In this document: in pieces, positions 17,399 to 25,033 of the stretch
How positions within the stretch are numbered: the first letter of the stretch is position 1
Layout of the letters: every line of letters begins with the position of its first letter
NCBI GenBank assembly: GCA_900088475.1
Contig: FLMG01003686.1
Location: forward strand, 124,001-188,000
Length of the DNA stretch: 64,000 bases
Source: Hyphochytrium catenoides
Taxonomy: Eukaryota > Sar > Hyphochytriomycetes > Hyphochytriales > Hyphochytriaceae
Reading direction: 5' to 3'
Program-made: the position numbers and the translations under genes
Notes under the pieces: model-generated
Told to the model about the DNA's origin: nothing
Seen by the model: the letters and a program-made list of their open reading frames with translations, nothing else
Databases searched by the model: none

Positions 17399-19345
17399 AT
17401 GAGGACCATTGTCGAGGTGCTCAGCGATGAATACCTCTTCAGGGCCATCACGGCGTTCCAACCAGGGAAGAGATTCTCAGATTGGATTGACGGAGATCTG
17501 GCCGTGAAGCTCAACAAGAAGTCTCTCATTGAGCTAAAGCACCAGTGCAATGCCAAGAACTTCTTCTTCAGCGGCAGATCCATCCTACTTGCTGTAGAAC
17601 GGGGTGATCTGGAACTCTTGCGTCGGTTCTATGGCAGTGGGGCAATGCAATTTGTTGTTGAACCATATATGGATGATTCTGAAGAATCTTTGAAGGATCT
17701 TCAACCTGTTACGGTTCGTTGGAGCTTAAGTAGAACTCTGTTCATAGACCCGGAGGTAACGGAGATCCAGTTTGACACGTACCAGTATGATGAGGATGAT
17801 GAGGACGACGAGGATGACCTCTACGCTGAGCTAGAAGAGGAAAACTTTAACTTTGAAGAGCGAGATTTGTCAGTGGTCAACCTTGCCGTCAAGGGTGGTC
17901 ATCTTGATGTTCTTGAATATCTGGTGAACAACACGGCCAACAAAACGGACCGCACAGGGTTCTTCGGCGCGGTGAAGTATGGTCACTTGCACATCGCACA
18001 GTGGATATGGTCTCGGCTTGAGGTGTCAGAAGCAGATCACAAGAGAGCTATCTATTGGGCAGCGGTATATGGCTGGATTGAACTCTACCAATGGCTTGTA
18101 TCTGTCAGGGTCTACCACAACAACGAAGTCACCCTGGACCTGCATCGCACTGCCGCCAATGGACATCTTGCCTTTCTTCAATGGATGGCTACGTGTAATC
18201 CAACTGAGGTAAGGGACCAATCCGGACCGATATTTGCTTTGGCTCTGGCCAACGGCCATTGGGGAGTGGTAAGGTGGATTGAAAAATTTCATCCCTGGCA
18301 GTACGACATCTGTCACATACGAAAGTCAACTGTGAAGCGAGCAGCCTTGGGCGGACATGTGGATGTACTGATCTACATCAAGAAGCACGCACCGAGATCA
18401 CTTGAGGGATGGCCGCGCTTAGACGACATCCTTGAGCTTGCTAGAAATGGACAACTCAGTGTTCTTCAGTGGTGTTACACCTCATGTGGTGCCACCAAGG
18501 AACACTTTGGTATTGGCGCCATCGGACGTGCTCTATACTCCGGTCACTTAAAGGTTGTGAAGTGGATTCTCTCAAAGCGCCGGTCTCTGCGCCAAAGGCT
18601 TCCTTCAGCGTTTCTTGTTGAGGCTGCGAAATGTGGTAAGCTCGAGGTACTGCAGTACTACTACTCAAAGTGTCCTGAAGTCTCTGAACTGGACAAATGG
18701 CGTGCACTACTGGAGGCTGCCACCCTGGGATATGCAGACATTGTCAAGTTTCTTCACGAGGAGATACCCAGTACGATCACTGAGGATATTGTTAATATCA
18801 TGGAAACAATACCACACACCGCGTTGGTCCATGGACATACTGAAGTTGTCAAATACTTGTACGAGAAGGGTTTCGGTAAGCTCACGGTGGGTCCAGTACT
18901 CATGCGTAAACAAGGACCTCTGGATCTCTTGGAGTATGTATGGGACCGCACCTCGGATCAGACGTATGCTGCGGGCGACATTGATAACCTGTTCAAGGCG
19001 GGATCATGGGCCTCAGGCTTCTGGCTGTTATCCCAGCCCTCTAAGTCACGCAATGCCTGGCTGCGTCACCGTCTCGAATCCCAGGACACGCTTTACGGTA
19101 AAGTGAAGGCTATACTAGACAGAATATTTAGTAGCCACAACATCCCGCTGTCTCAAGAACAGGCTTCACCAGTAGTCAAAGAATTCATCGATTCTTTACT
19201 CAACTGCGAACAGAGTTACATTGCCATGTTGGGGAATTGGGATTATTGGAAAGGTGATCTTGAGACCAAATTCAAGGCTGCTGTTGAGGCAGCGATTATG
19301 AAGTACGCACCCACCTATAGAAATGTCAGACAGCGTCTTGAGTAG
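17399..19345 (+). CDS. large ankyrin-repeat protein
   Basis: The 648-residue product starts with a short helical domain that could act as an F-box-like region (VLSDEYLFRAITAF), although the match is weak. An acidic run (EDDEDDEDDLYAELEEENF) near residue 130 separates it from at least eight degenerate ankyrin repeats, such as LAVKGGHLDVLEYLVNN, AVKYGHLHIAQWIWS, AAALGGHVDVLIYIKKHAP-like units, and YSGHLKVVKWILSKR. The final 120 residues lack repeats. Ankyrin proteins of this kind in giant viruses probably bind host proteins. A CACTTTTCAA motif lies upstream. Confidence 0.85.
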   Translation: MRTIVEVLSDEYLFRAITAFQPGKRFSDWIDGDLAVKLNKKSLIELKHQCNAKNFFFSGRSILLAVERGDLELLRRFYGSGAMQFVVEPYMDDSEESLKDLQPVTVRWSLSRTLFIDPEVTEIQFDTYQYDEDDEDDEDDLYAELEEENFNFEERDLSVVNLAVKGGHLDVLEYLVNNTANKTDRTGFFGAVKYGHLHIAQWIWSRLEVSEADHKRAIYWAAVYGWIELYQWLVSVRVYHNNEVTLDLHRTAANGHLAFLQWMATCNPTEVRDQSGPIFALALANGHWGVVRWIEKFHPWQYDICHIRKSTVKRAALGGHVDVLIYIKKHAPRSLEGWPRLDDILELARNGQLSVLQWCYTSCGATKEHFGIGAIGRALYSGHLKVVKWILSKRRSLRQRLPSAFLVEAAKCGKLEVLQYYYSKCPEVSELDKWRALLEAATLGYADIVKFLHEEIPSTITEDIVNIMETIPHTALVHGHTEVVKYLYEKGFGKLTVGPVLMRKQGPLDLLEYVWDRTSDQTYAAGDIDNLFKAGSWASGFWLLSQPSKSRNAWLRHRLESQDTLYGKVKAILDRIFSSHNIPLSQEQASPVVKEFIDSLLNCEQSYIAMLGNWDYWKGDLETKFKAAVEAAIMKYAPTYRNVRQRLE

Positions 19346-19394
19346 CCGCCCCATCAAGTTTCAAATATTATTACGGACTACTATTTATTGATCT

Positions 19395-19973
19395 TCATCT
19401 CATACCCCTGGCTGCTTCAACAACGGGACAGTCTCCAGCCCCATTGCACTCTGCACAATGATGAGCATTGGTAGACTTGTCTCGATTGGAGTTGGCCGCC
19501 TGGTCGCCCGGGACAATGAATGACGGCAGAAGTAGGATGTTGCAACGGTGGCACTTCGACCTGACGTTACCACGAGCGAACCCAGCAAACTTGCGTCCAC
19601 ATGAACACTCGTACCACCCAATGCCAATCATCTCCCGTAATGGCAGCTTCAGGGCTTGGGTCTTGCAGCCATGGCACTTGCCATTGGCGATTGAGCCCCA
19701 CCATGGATCAGAGTAGGCACATCGCTTACACTTGTATTGAAAGATATGTTTAGCCTTCCTCTGTGCGGCGTTGAACTCCTTGTAGCTTCCGTTGCCCGTC
19801 TGCTGTGGCTTATTGCCTTGGCGCCTTGATGGGCGTCTAGGGTTGCCGGTCTTGGCTCGCACTGCAGTCTCCATAGCTTTCTGATGGATCAGGAAAATAG
19901 AATAATGAGTTATGGCCTCCTTGAACAGTTCTGGCCAACCAGTCGTCCTCCAGGAGTAGACTTCTCCCCACAT
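19395..19973 (-). CDS. Cys-rich zinc-ribbon protein resembling Shiftless (SHFL/C19orf66)
   Basis: This 192-residue protein has paired zinc-ribbon ligands in the order C-x2-C (CKRC), C-x2-C (CHGC), C-x-C (CSCG) and C-x2-C (CHRC), with a conserved WWGS after the first pair and GIGWYECSCGRKFAGFA between the second and third. That arrangement resembles the Shiftless family, whose vertebrate member inhibits programmed -1 frameshifting and RNA virus replication. Cys residues close to the C-terminus (HCAECNGAGDC) form a further possible site. The N-terminal 60 residues are basic. I base this on remembered family pattern, not on a search; a generic zinc-ribbon protein remains possible. Confidence 0.5.
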   Translation of the reverse strand: MWGEVYSWRTTGWPELFKEAITHYSIFLIHQKAMETAVRAKTGNPRRPSRRQGNKPQQTGNGSYKEFNAAQRKAKHIFQYKCKRCAYSDPWWGSIANGKCHGCKTQALKLPLREMIGIGWYECSCGRKFAGFARGNVRSKCHRCNILLLPSFIVPGDQAANSNRDKSTNAHHCAECNGAGDCPVVEAARGMR

Positions 19974-20022
19974 TCAATTTTCAGGACCTCAACACAATAA
20001 AATTTTCCTTGTCGAACACAAG

Positions 20023-20034
20023 TGCACTTTCAAC
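20023..20034 (+). promoter_or_regulatory. CACTTTCAA motif
   Basis: TGCACTTTCAAC lies 26 bases before the ATG at 20050, similar to the copies upstream of 17399, 34320 and 60752. Confidence 0.3.
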
Positions 20035-20049
20035 TGTCAGGTAGCAGCC

Positions 20050-22053
20050 ATGGAGCTCAACAGACCGCGCCCAGCTCATCCATTAACTACCTCTTTGATT
20101 AACGCTATTGCACAAGTAGCAAGTTTAGAAACAGAGTGCAGTCAGCTTCGTAAAGCACAGGAAGAAGCAACGCTCAGGGAGAAGGAAGCCAAATCCCATA
20201 TCTTGAGATTAGTGAACGTCCTTGAGCAGTGGAAGTTAAAATGGACGGTCCAGCAGGACATGCTTGCAAAGCTGGACCAACAACTCAGGAAGTCTCGCGC
20301 AACAGAGATCGAGACGGTTATCCATCGTGGTGGCACCCCAGCTCCAGGACCCGAGCCAATAGCACTGCCACTGCCAGAGCCAGCATCAGCTCCAGCTCCA
20401 GCTCCAGAGCGAGAGCCAGATCCGGAGCCGGAGCCAACAACAGCTACAGCTGCCCCAATAGTAGCATCCGCTCCAGCTACAGAGCAAGCACCAGCAGCGC
20501 GGCCGAGTCCAGCACCAGCAGCGCAGCCGAGTCCAGCGCCAACGGATAAATACAAAAAATTATGGAAAATTACTTGGTATCGTCAGTTCTGGGATACTGA
20601 GTTGCCTATTCTGCGACAACTCGACGTAGGTACGGTCCAGCTGCTTGAGCTTCAGCCATATGTTGATGGCATGTTCTCTCTGGTAATACGGTACAAGAAT
20701 GGAACAAGTTATAGGATGGTGGTACCTGATGTGGAATGGATCGATATCTTTTTTGGTGAGCATATGCATCTTGTTAGGTGCATCTATGTGTCAACACCCC
20801 CCCCATCACTACACTATCAAAGGGAGAATGAAGTACGGAAAGCGTTTGAGATGCAACGCTCTCGGCAACGCTCTCGGCAACGAAAGGGGTCGTCCGTAGC
20901 AGAGGTTGACAAGGCATGCGAGGCGGCTCGAGTTCCGGAGAATGAGCCCACAGTAATGAGCCGCGAGATGAACACACTGACCATTGATGACATTCCATCT
21001 GGCACAATGCGGTATGACAGGGATGTGAGGTGGGAGACCGCCTGTCGCCTACCCCTGTGTCGAACGAACCGCGCGGATCGATCGGGCAATTTCCAAGCCC
21101 GGTCACAGCTAATCCCGAATGTTGATGTCGTTCACAAGCGGCCAATGGTAGAGCACAGTATAGGGTGGCATGTGGAAGTGGTGACCCTACAGGTGCTGGA
21201 TCTTAAGACCATAAAGCGTGTTGAGGTGCGCCAATGTCAACGAGGGCTCTTCTCTCTACTCATAGAGTATCTATCGGGACTGTCCTCGAGGTTCTTCATC
21301 CCCGATCCCCACTGGATTAATATTTACTTCAAGGATCATATGGACTTGGTGGTGCATATGGCTGATCCAGAGAGGGTTCTCAAGTACGGCAAACCTGTGA
21401 CCTGTCCGAGACATCATGACGAGGGGCACTACGAACGTGCGTTCATACCTACCCATTTCTTGGATGAGCACGACAAGGCTATGGCGTTTGGAGATTTGAT
21501 GAGGCACTATCGCGACATCAGGGAGATAGTGGCCACAGACGGAAGCGCGGACTCGGTAAGGCTCGAAGTGTACTACTTTAGAACATCAAAGACCAAGACA
21601 ATAGAGGTCCCTCGGTCCTGGTGCCCGAAGTTTAGGCCGTTGACTTGTGGCAACCCACACACGCCTGGGCTCATAAAGCACTCATATGAGTTCCACGAAC
21701 AAGCAGTAGGGCTTCTGAGAGCCACAACTACGGAGAGATCAACCATAAAATCTGTGGAAGGACTTGGTGATAATGAGACAGATCTTCATGTGAAGATACT
21801 TAGGACCAACAATCCAGAACCAGAGATATACCTGGTCCCAGACGCCTCATGGGTCGCTCACTATTTTTCTGGTATGGAGCGTTACGTGAAAGCTGACACG
21901 TACATGTACAACACTCTCCGTAAGCAAAACTTTTGGGTAGAACCTATGGAGTCCTATCGCAACCGCAGCCAAGAAAGATACCGAGACCCACGACAGAGGC
22001 AGCCAGAACGCTATGACGACCAACCTTACTATCCAAAAAAAAGAAGAACGTAG
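20050..22053 (+). CDS. coiled-coil protein with repeated 70-residue modules
   Basis: 667 residues: an N-terminal coiled coil (about 20-95, ETECSQLRKAQEEATLREKE), an Ala/Pro/Glu low-complexity linker (about 96-170), then modules that repeat a pattern ending in a hydrophobic strand and Y-F-x-D/E-H-M. The clearest are WYRQFWDTELPILRQLDV to FFGEHMHLVRC and GWHVEVVTLQVLDLKTIK to YFKDHMDLVV, followed by two more degenerate ones. The C-terminus is basic (PKKRRT), like a nuclear localisation signal. The gene has a paralogue at 47127-48845 with the same order of parts. I recognise no known family; a structural or DNA-associated role is possible. Confidence 0.72.
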   Translation: MELNRPRPAHPLTTSLINAIAQVASLETECSQLRKAQEEATLREKEAKSHILRLVNVLEQWKLKWTVQQDMLAKLDQQLRKSRATEIETVIHRGGTPAPGPEPIALPLPEPASAPAPAPEREPDPEPEPTTATAAPIVASAPATEQAPAARPSPAPAAQPSPAPTDKYKKLWKITWYRQFWDTELPILRQLDVGTVQLLELQPYVDGMFSLVIRYKNGTSYRMVVPDVEWIDIFFGEHMHLVRCIYVSTPPPSLHYQRENEVRKAFEMQRSRQRSRQRKGSSVAEVDKACEAARVPENEPTVMSREMNTLTIDDIPSGTMRYDRDVRWETACRLPLCRTNRADRSGNFQARSQLIPNVDVVHKRPMVEHSIGWHVEVVTLQVLDLKTIKRVEVRQCQRGLFSLLIEYLSGLSSRFFIPDPHWINIYFKDHMDLVVHMADPERVLKYGKPVTCPRHHDEGHYERAFIPTHFLDEHDKAMAFGDLMRHYRDIREIVATDGSADSVRLEVYYFRTSKTKTIEVPRSWCPKFRPLTCGNPHTPGLIKHSYEFHEQAVGLLRATTTERSTIKSVEGLGDNETDLHVKILRTNNPEPEIYLVPDASWVAHYFSGMERYVKADTYMYNTLRKQNFWVEPMESYRNRSQERYRDPRQRQPERYDDQPYYPKKRRT

Positions 22054-22072
22054 TCATGTTATTCAGATGTCG

Positions 22073-22693
22073 CTAGAAGTATTTTTTGAGACCCCCTCGC
22101 CGGTCTAACATTTTAATGAAGCTTCTTAGACATCGTCGCAATTTTATTTCTTCGCCGCACGGTAGTTTTAGCCACTTGGACTTCGCCTGCTGAAGAAGTT
22201 CTAGCGGGACCCACTTATACTTTAGCATGGTGAGGTGGTCGCCTGGTCTGATAAATTTTGCAAAGTGCTCTACAGGGACAAACAAGGGTAACTGTACGAT
22301 GTAAACCATCACTACGTTATGAATCTCATTGTTTATTCGTTGAATGTCAGTATAGCAGGGGTACGTCCGCAATGCTTCAGGAGAAATTTGTATATGCATT
22401 TCTTCTTCTAGTTCCCTTGCGGCTGCTGCTACAAAGCTCTCATTTGGCTCGCGCTTGCCTAGAGCTATGTTATACTCCCCATTGAGCTCAAGCCCCAGGA
22501 GTACATAGGTCTTGTTGTCCACTCGAGTATATATACACACACTGCCTGCTCCGCGATAGGTGGTATTCTGCGGACTGACCCCGCTTGTACCTCCCTTGCT
22601 GCTACTACTATTATGGGTACTGCTAACTGAACGACTAAGCTTCAAGCAACTATTTTGTTGTTGAGGGTTGTGCTTCAAGGTTATCACAGTCAT
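22073..22693 (-). CDS. Nudix hydrolase
   Basis: The 206-residue protein carries a complete Nudix box at residues 79-101 (GKREPNESFVAAAARELEEE), matching G-x5-E-x7-REU-x-EE-x-G/M-U with all metal-binding acidic residues present. The first 45 residues are Ser/Gln-rich and probably disordered. Nudix enzymes hydrolyse nucleoside diphosphates linked to another group; in large DNA viruses the best-known ones remove mRNA caps. Substrate here cannot be told from sequence. Its N-terminal codons overlap the C-terminal end of a small minus-strand frame at 22650-22919. Confidence 0.88.
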   Translation of the reverse strand: MTVITLKHNPQQQNSCLKLSRSVSSTHNSSSSKGGTSGVSPQNTTYRGAGSVCIYTRVDNKTYVLLGLELNGEYNIALGKREPNESFVAAAARELEEEMHIQISPEALRTYPCYTDIQRINNEIHNVVMVYIVQLPLFVPVEHFAKFIRPGDHLTMLKYKWVPLELLQQAKSKWLKLPCGEEIKLRRCLRSFIKMLDRRGGLKKYF

Positions 22694-22919
22694 TCTTACA
22701 GTGTTCGCCTGGACAGAGGTATTTTTGCCCCGGACACAGATAGCGTTCTATGGCTCTCAACCCTCGAGTGGACGGCACTCCTGGTGCCTTGAATGACCGA
22801 TTGTGAACGTTATATGATGGTTTCCCATATATTGGTAGGCCAGGTGTTTGTTTAAAATGTACGTCCGTGATGAACGATGGCCTTTCGGCTTGGAACTCAT
22901 ATGGGTTCGCGTCAGTCAT
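22650..22919 (-). CDS. possible small protein overlapping the Nudix gene
   Basis: An 89-codon frame with an ordinary composition (Pro, Tyr, Lys and Cys containing) and a short Cys cluster near the end (YLCPGQKYLCPGEHCKNDC), giving CPG twice. It overlaps the Nudix start by 44 bases in another frame. It fills a gap that would otherwise be empty, so it is more likely real than not, but no family is recognised. Confidence 0.45.
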   Translation of the reverse strand: MTDANPYEFQAERPSFITDVHFKQTPGLPIYGKPSYNVHNRSFKAPGVPSTRGLRAIERYLCPGQKYLCPGEHCKNDCDNLEAQPSTTK

Positions 22920-23007
22920 TGGCTCTGTTCTTATGCGTGTTCAGCCTTCGTGTGAGTGTCTTCGATAAGTCTATTTACTACTAGCAGAAAAAAAAATATT
23001 CTTAGTG

Positions 23008-23838
23008 TTACTTGCGTTCCGATGCATGACGGTCCAGTAGGACTTTCATCTGCATTTGTAGCACTCGTACTTCTGACTCAATCCTGTTTACCGCCTGGTT
23101 GATAGATTCAACGACCTCACCTAGTTCTAGTGGTTTCGGTGATGGTGGCTGCGACGGTTCTAAATCTTTAATGTCAATGAGGGTGAGAGGCTGATACCTT
23201 TGTTTGTCCCATACATTGCTTGACATAAGCGACGCAAAGGCTGCTGTTACAGTCTTACTGGGTTGGTCAATGCGAAGCCACCATACGCTTCCTGAACGGT
23301 CATCTCTGCCTGGAGAAAGTTTGATAGCTGATTTAGTAGGTTCTGGTACCTTCCAAGTGTATGGGCGCAGCTCTAGTAAACTTATGATGGACCGATAGCT
23401 CGTGCAGAGAAAATTAGAACACTGTCGCCGCATCCTCTTTGGGATGTCAGTCGTGCTTAGTCCCACAAGGATGATGGTTACTCCGGGCCAAGCCACTAAC
23501 TTAAATTTATCTAACTGGTCTCTAATGGTGGCAGCTGCATCAATATCATCTATGACTAGAACGGTTGCTAGGCGTCTTGTTGTGTTTGCACGTGCCCTGC
23601 GGAACACGTCCCAAGCACCCTCGCTACCATGTTCTACGATGGTTGTGCGATCCATTGGAAGATTATAGATGCTATGTATCCACGGCCTACTTAGCTTAGC
23701 TTCACACATGAAATAGATAATTCTATCACAATGATCCTTCAAAGAGGCAGCTACGCTCAAGGCATGGTACGTTCTGCAGGATCCGCTACTACCAACAATG
23801 ACCGTAACCTTCTCTAGTAGCCACTCTGGTGAGACCAT
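23008..23838 (-). CDS. P-loop NTPase-like protein with altered Walker A
   Basis: 276 residues. A Walker A-like loop GSSGSCRT at residues 16-23 follows a hydrophobic strand (VTVIV), and a Walker B strand TVLVIDDID comes near residue 92, so the fold is an ASCE-type P-loop NTPase. The usual lysine is replaced by Arg22. Later IILVGLSTTD recalls the sensor strand of packaging-type ATPases. The C-terminus (EVVESINQAVNRIESEVRVLQMQMKVL) is a coiled coil. It could be a distant, possibly inactive relative of genome-packaging ATPases, but no family-specific motif is strong enough to claim that. Confidence 0.65.
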   Translation of the reverse strand: MVSPEWLLEKVTVIVGSSGSCRTYHALSVAASLKDHCDRIIYFMCEAKLSRPWIHSIYNLPMDRTTIVEHGSEGAWDVFRRARANTTRRLATVLVIDDIDAAATIRDQLDKFKLVAWPGVTIILVGLSTTDIPKRMRRQCSNFLCTSYRSIISLLELRPYTWKVPEPTKSAIKLSPGRDDRSGSVWWLRIDQPSKTVTAAFASLMSSNVWDKQRYQPLTLIDIKDLEPSQPPSPKPLELGEVVESINQAVNRIESEVRVLQMQMKVLLDRHASERK

Positions 23839-24003
23839 AGTTCAGAGCACACATACACATTTACCTTGAGTTAAGCTAATTGCCCAGTTGCAGATTATTA
23901 TTGTGGCTTCGTCTGGAGTACAAAAATCTTCCTCTTAGCTCGATACAGGGCAATCTACTTAGCAATGCGATGCGGCACCTTTCAAAGCGCAACCAGCGAA
24001 TAA

Positions 24004-24022
24004 GTTCAGATCGAGCCAGTTC
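24004..24022 (-). repeat. dispersed motif copy
   Basis: Minus-strand GAACTGGCTCGATCTGAACT in the gap between divergent genes (23838 and 24170). Related copies are listed under 6807. Confidence 0.35.
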
Positions 24023-24098
24023 ATCGGCCCGCCTGTTCCCGCCAAGCCTCCTCCTAAGGCCACCCTATTTCTCTTGTCACAAAATATTATCTTACCCT

Positions 24099-24106
24099 AT
24101 ATATAG
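24099..24106 (+). promoter_or_regulatory. TATA-type promoter element
   Basis: TATATATA lies about 64 bases before the ATG at 24170. Confidence 0.35.
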
Positions 24107-24169
24107 GATACGAGCCGTTTTGACTGAACTGTGAGCCATTTCTATCGCACCTCAGACTATTTTTAGTTG

Positions 24170-24973
24170 ATGGGTAATTTTGGAAGTCGCAAGCATACAG
24201 TTGGCAATTTTGTAGAGCTGCCACTAATGTTAGCTGAGTATATGGTAGCCCCTGTGGCTCCTTCTAGTTTTGTGGGAGGACTACATAGCGTGAATAGCTT
24301 TATCGTTGCCACGGGTCGGAACCGCAGCACTGGAGCTTACGTGAATGCACAACAGCACATTGAGAACCTGCTTGAGCCACCAGCGCGACCTGGTAACAGT
24401 CTAGGGTATGAGGATGATGAGGACGACGAGGACGACGCACCTTATGTAGTAAAAGTGGTCTGCTCAATAAGAGACCAGAACGATCACACCACCCGTAGCT
24501 TTACGATGAGCGAGGGATTTGATAACCTCACGGACGCCATCAAGACCGTAAAACTCTTTGGACTAGACCCTAAGTCCTTAGTGATGTGTCAGTCTGAAGT
24601 ATTGGTGGTCGAGAAGGTTATTGCGTTGCCTTACTACCGCGTACCAAAGAATCCCGAGGTTACTGACCCTGTACGTGTAAATATTCTCTTCCGTGAAGAA
24701 TATCACTTTCAAGAAAAACTTCGAAGCTTTGTAAGTAGAAGTGTCAGTGCTCTGTTACTACTTCATCATGACTCGATGAACAACGATATAGGCGTGATGG
24801 AACAACATACAGATATATCTGACGTCATAATGTCTATCTTCAATCGCTATATTGCCCTGGGCCTAGCTATACAATGCGAACAAGACTTGCAACGACAAGT
24901 CGATGAGAACCACATCGAGAAAGCAGTAACCACCATACAGGATTGGTGGTACAATCGAACCATTAAAGTTTAA
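24170..24973 (+). CDS. candidate N-myristoylated protein
   Basis: From the ATG at 24170 the product begins MGNFGSRK, which fits the N-myristoylation rule (Gly2, small residue at 6, basic near 7-8). The upstream in-frame codon is TTG, so this start is favoured. The protein is 267 residues, has an acidic run near residue 80 (YEDDEDDEDDAPY) followed by a compact domain (VVKVVCSIRD to YYRVPKNPEV) and a helical C-terminus (IEKAVTTIQDWWYNR). No family is recognised. Myristoylation would place it at a membrane, for example the inner virion membrane. Confidence 0.65.
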   Translation: MGNFGSRKHTVGNFVELPLMLAEYMVAPVAPSSFVGGLHSVNSFIVATGRNRSTGAYVNAQQHIENLLEPPARPGNSLGYEDDEDDEDDAPYVVKVVCSIRDQNDHTTRSFTMSEGFDNLTDAIKTVKLFGLDPKSLVMCQSEVLVVEKVIALPYYRVPKNPEVTDPVRVNILFREEYHFQEKLRSFVSRSVSALLLLHHDSMNNDIGVMEQHTDISDVIMSIFNRYIALGLAIQCEQDLQRQVDENHIEKAVTTIQDWWYNRTIKV

Positions 24974-25033
24974 AGCGAGAGGAATGAAAGAAAAAAAACA
25001 AGAACTATAAACTTTTTTTGTAGGTCCGACACC

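Noticed and set aside
20142-20555. Gly/Ala/Ser-rich minus-strand frame
   Set aside because: It is the reverse of the Ala/Pro/Glu linker of the 20050 gene, caused by repetitive codons.
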